From: a cyanobacterium endosymbiont of Epithemia clementina EcSB
Lineage (GTDB): Bacteria > Cyanobacteriota > Cyanobacteriia > Cyanobacteriales > Microcystaceae
Length of the DNA stretch: 64,000 bases
Direction: 5' to 3'
Assembly: GCF_029919255.1 (NCBI RefSeq)
Contig: NZ_CP123991.1
Span: 2,984,434 to 3,048,433 of the forward strand
Each line of letters opens with the position of its first letter. Within the stretch, counting starts at the first letter, position 1. Positions 60,980-64,000 of the stretch are shown one piece after another. The notes beneath the pieces are model-generated. The model was given only the letters and a program-made list of their open reading frames with translations. It ran no database searches and was not told the origin of the DNA. The position numbers were made by a program, and so were the translations under genes.

Positions 60980-63328
60980 GTGTACTCTAGTGATCGTGGT
61001 TCAGTCATCATCCCGACAGTGATAACACTCTACTGGCTATCTCAGATTGAATCGGCAGATCGCCTTTGGGTTGGGGAAAAGGCCTGGATACTGAGCCAAC
61101 TCAAAAAAAAAGGCTATCCAGTTTTTCCTGGATTTGTTATCGGCTCAGAAACTTGGGGAGAATTCTTGGGAAGGTTAGACGATTCCACCTCTTTATTGGC
61201 GGATTTTCCCACATCCTCCCTGTATTTTGATGTAGATAACTTTAGGTCCCTGCAGTTAGCAGCACAACAAAGTCGTCAAGCTATTGTTCATACCTATTTC
61301 CCTGATCAATGGAGAAAGATTATTGCACAAGCCGTTGAGCAGTTGCCTAGCAACTTTTTAATAGTACAGGGTTCTCTAGGAAATTCTTTGGGCATTAAAC
61401 AAGAGTTTGCTAACTTAATCGTGCCTCAAGTCTGTAAAAAGTTACCCCAAGATTTAGAATTAGCCATTAAACAAATTTGGTGTCAGTTGTTGAGCGCGCA
61501 AAGCCTATTTTATGGGCAACGAATGGACATTTCCATTGAAAAGTTAAATCTAGGGGTTTTGGTTCAACCGTTAACCAATGTGATCGTCTCAAGTATTGTT
61601 ACCGTGTCTCCCAAAACTTTTGAAATACAAGCCACTTGGGGTTTACCCCAAAGTTTATGGGGAGGGGAAGTCTTGCCTGATCGCTTTGTCTTTGATCGCA
61701 CTACTAGCCTAGTTATTGATAGAGAATTAGGGAATAAAACCCGTGCTTATCGACTCGAAAATAAAGACGTGTCCCGCGATGTTAACTATCTTGAAAGCCC
61801 TCTAGGAGCTTATGTGTTGAGTTCTCCTCAACAAGAGCAATACTGTCTCGATGAATCCATCCTGAGTCAAATCTATCCATTACTTGAGGATCTTAGTCAA
61901 GATGAGTTATCTTGGAGTTCTTTAGAATGGACATGGCTTGAATCTGAGCATTCCCAACTTCCAACTTTAGCTATCACTGAGATTATTCCTGGTGTCTCAA
62001 GTTCCCAAGTTCATCCATTGTCTTTTCGAAAACAACCAATAATCGTGGAAAATCAACCCCTCCTGAGAGGAATTGGGGCAGCCCCTGGTCGTACCCAAGG
62101 ATTAATTCAAATAATAACTGGGGAAATTGCCCCCAGCCCCCCGTCTTCTCAGAAGAGTGTCATTGTCACTAAAGAGATTCACCCCTCCCAATTACCTTTG
62201 TTAAAACAAGCGGTAGGAGTAATCACTGAACAAGGAGGAATGACTAGTCATGCAGCTATTTTAGCCAGAGAATTAAATATCCCTGCGGTGGTTGGAGTGT
62301 CGAGGGCAACAAAATTACTTAAAACTGGTGACTCTATAATTCTAGATGGTAGAAGTGGAACAATTTATTATCATACATCACCCCAAAATGATATTTCCCT
62401 TACTTTTTCCTTGAATTCCCGGGAGATGTCTTCAAAATTGTCTTATCCTATTGCTACCCAATTAATGGTCAATGTTAGTCAACCAAGTTCTTTGGTCAAG
62501 GCCATAGATTTACCCATTGATGGTATTGGATTGGTTCGATCAGAATTGATGCTATTAAACTTATGTTCTCCTAAGTCCCTAGAGCAATGGCTTCATGAAT
62601 CCGAACCTACACAGATTGTTGAACAAATTTGTGAATGTATTCGCGAGTTTACGACTAGTTTTACTCCCCGTCCTGTGTTTTATCGGTCTTTTGATGGTCA
62701 ATCATGCCAAGGAATTAATGCTACAGTTAGAGGTGACTGTCGGGGAACAGCTAGTTATTTACTTAATCCAACTCTTTTTGACTGGGAATTGAGGGCATTA
62801 GCTCAAGTTCAAGCACAAGGATTTCATAATCTCCGTTTAATTCTACCGTTTGTTCGCAGTGTAGCGGAATTTCGCTTTTGTCGTCATCGAGTGGAACAAG
62901 CAGGATTAATGGAATCCAAAACTTTTGAGTTGTGGATCATGGCAGAAGTTCCCTCGGTTCTTTTTGAATTAGAGGAATACGTTAATACAGGAGTTCAAGG
63001 AATTGCAATTGGAACCAATGATTTAGTTCCATTACTGTTTGGAGTTGAACGAGATAATCCCGAGTTCAGTGATACTGCCCAACCTTGTCCAATTGTGTTA
63101 AAAAAAGTTCTGAAACAGTTCATCAAAAAGTCTCATCAGTTGGGAATTTCGTGTAGTTTATGTGGCCAAGCAGCTAGTCAATATCCCGATCTTGTTGAGG
63201 ATTTAGTCCAGTGGGGAATTACCAACATTTCGGTAGAAACTGAAGCGGTAGAACGAACTTATCAAGCAATCGCTAGAGCTGAAAAAAAATTACTTTTAGA
63301 ATTTATCAGACAACAAAGAAAAAACTAA
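60980..63328 (+). CDS. PEP-synthase-like phosphotransfer protein with degenerate ATP domain
   Basis: 782 residues from a GTG at 60980; a GTG at 61019 just before ITLYWLSQIE fits the family N-terminus better. The layout is that of phosphoenolpyruvate synthase: an N-terminal PPDK_N-like region (20-330), a central phosphohistidine domain with GGMTSHAAILARE, His424, at about 360-450, and a C-terminal PEP-binding TIM barrel at about 480-775 with DGIGLVRSELML, TNDLVPLLFGVERD and a catalytic-type CGQAA (Cys728). The N-terminal ATP site is odd: the usual RSS...ED...SFAGQ stretch is replaced by VQGSLGNSLGIKQEF. So it may not use ATP like true PpsA. It could be a phosphotransfer regulator or a divergent enzyme. 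Confidence 0.8.
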   Translation: MYSSDRGSVIIPTVITLYWLSQIESADRLWVGEKAWILSQLKKKGYPVFPGFVIGSETWGEFLGRLDDSTSLLADFPTSSLYFDVDNFRSLQLAAQQSRQAIVHTYFPDQWRKIIAQAVEQLPSNFLIVQGSLGNSLGIKQEFANLIVPQVCKKLPQDLELAIKQIWCQLLSAQSLFYGQRMDISIEKLNLGVLVQPLTNVIVSSIVTVSPKTFEIQATWGLPQSLWGGEVLPDRFVFDRTTSLVIDRELGNKTRAYRLENKDVSRDVNYLESPLGAYVLSSPQQEQYCLDESILSQIYPLLEDLSQDELSWSSLEWTWLESEHSQLPTLAITEIIPGVSSSQVHPLSFRKQPIIVENQPLLRGIGAAPGRTQGLIQIITGEIAPSPPSSQKSVIVTKEIHPSQLPLLKQAVGVITEQGGMTSHAAILARELNIPAVVGVSRATKLLKTGDSIILDGRSGTIYYHTSPQNDISLTFSLNSREMSSKLSYPIATQLMVNVSQPSSLVKAIDLPIDGIGLVRSELMLLNLCSPKSLEQWLHESEPTQIVEQICECIREFTTSFTPRPVFYRSFDGQSCQGINATVRGDCRGTASYLLNPTLFDWELRALAQVQAQGFHNLRLILPFVRSVAEFRFCRHRVEQAGLMESKTFELWIMAEVPSVLFELEEYVNTGVQGIAIGTNDLVPLLFGVERDNPEFSDTAQPCPIVLKKVLKQFIKKSHQLGISCSLCGQAASQYPDLVEDLVQWGITNISVETEAVERTYQAIARAEKKLLLEFIRQQRKN

Positions 63329-64000
63329 TTTGAAAGCTGTCCTATTCAGACATATGCTTCATGGTTGATAATAACAATTATCTCGTATTAGTTATTTTAA
63401 ACTAAATGAGTTAACTCAAATAGGTATGAAATATAAAAATACTATAAAAAAAAGTAATTGCTGGATAGTAGACTGCCTGAAAGTCTGGCTAACATAATTA
63501 GAAAGGTAAAAACTATCAAAGTTGACTAGCGACACCAAAATTTTCTCCAGAATGAGAACGCAGACATTACATCTAGCAGACATTACATCTAAATGTAAGA
63601 GGCTAAGAAAGTTAAAGAGATTACAGATTGGATGGAACTATTAGAAAATACAATTTAAAAAACAATTTCTAGATAAATTATTTAAGAAAGAAAAGAATAG
63701 CGGGATTCGCTAGTAAATGGAAGAAAAAAATAAAATTTTTTTTAAGAAATTTTTATGGAGAGACAAATTTACTTATGGTATCTATTTGTTTTGAATATAA
63801 ACAATCAAAATTCACTACCCAAAAAATTAGTCAAATTAGTTTTAAATAGCTAAAAATAAAAAGTACTAAAAACGAGTAAAATAACTGCTTTATATCCTAT
63901 ATTAAAAATGTATAAAATCTAACAAACTTTAGATAAAAAGATATATAAAACTAAAAAGTACAAAAAATAAAAAAGAATAGATATGGTTATCATTCTTGGT
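63329..64000. other. Gene-free right end
   Basis: About 670 AT-rich bases, no coding frame or RNA. It contains an exact 16-base tandem duplication at 63560-63591. Confidence 0.5.
63560..63591. repeat. Exact 16-base tandem duplication
   Basis: GCAGACATTACATCTA occurs twice, head to tail, without differences, in noncoding sequence. Perfect identity suggests a recent duplication. Confidence 0.9.

Overview
The window looks like a chromosome segment from a unicellular cyanobacterium of the Cyanothece/Crocosphaera type that is undergoing genome reduction. The lineage call rests on family-level recognition of several proteins: a photosystem II-type S4-domain protein, ferredoxin-type sulfite reductase, DUF2996, a DUF3769/LptD-like C-terminus, LrtA-type hibernation factor, Gap1-type GAPDH and a cyanobacterial TamB. 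The reduction call rests on low coding density (summing the intact genes below gives about 41 kb of 64 kb), long AT-rich spacers, and several genes readable only through stop codons and frameshifts. This pattern fits a recently reduced endosymbiont such as the nitrogen-fixing spheroid bodies of rhopalodiacean diatoms. That last step is inference; no marker in the window proves it.

Layout. 0-6.5 kb: the 3' end of a DUF3769/LptD-like outer-membrane gene, a group 2 sigma factor, an S4 RNA-binding protein, a short doubtful ORF, an overlapping sugar-kinase/nucleotidyltransferase pair (heptose type), and aroC. 6.8-12 kb: sulfite reductase with an unusual ribbon-helix-helix-like tail, a ruined AIPR-family gene, and gloB. 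12-24 kb: GH38 alpha-mannosidase, an IS630-type transposase remnant, the ribosome hibernation factor, lipB, a ruined panD, a membrane Ser/Thr kinase with an octapeptide repeat, tRNA-Leu, an LCP-family protein and a ComEA-like protein. 24.8-40.4 kb: a GH13 glucosidase, a HAD phosphatase/mutase, a membrane-anchored helical-repeat protein, DUF2996, dnaN, a copper P-type ATPase, holB, a ruined CheA-like hybrid kinase and a cupin dioxygenase. 40.4-44.1 kb: a nearly gene-free AT-rich stretch with long palindromes, ending in a ruined amino-acid-binding protein gene. 44.3-64 kb: a very large TamB, lgt, a LOG-family protein, a tiny zinc ribbon, a Na+/Ca2+ antiporter, a holin-like membrane protein, phosphoketolase, glycolytic gap1 and a PEP-synthase-like paralogue.

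How it fits together. Intact genes favour housekeeping (dnaN, holB, tRNA, aroC, lipB, lgt, sir), envelope maintenance (LptD-like, TamB, LCP, Lgt) and sugar breakdown (alpha-mannosidase, GH13, phosphoketolase, Gap1). Ruined genes are of the environmental or redundant kind: chemotaxis/phototaxis signalling, phage-defence-like AIPR, transposase, amino-acid uptake, and beta-alanine synthesis (panD). No CRISPR array, rRNA operon or intact mobile element was seen. The most interesting leads are the fused DNA-binding-like tail on sulfite reductase, the repeated operator-like motif upstream of gap1, the panD loss, and the series of long perfect or near-perfect palindromes in the decayed spacers.
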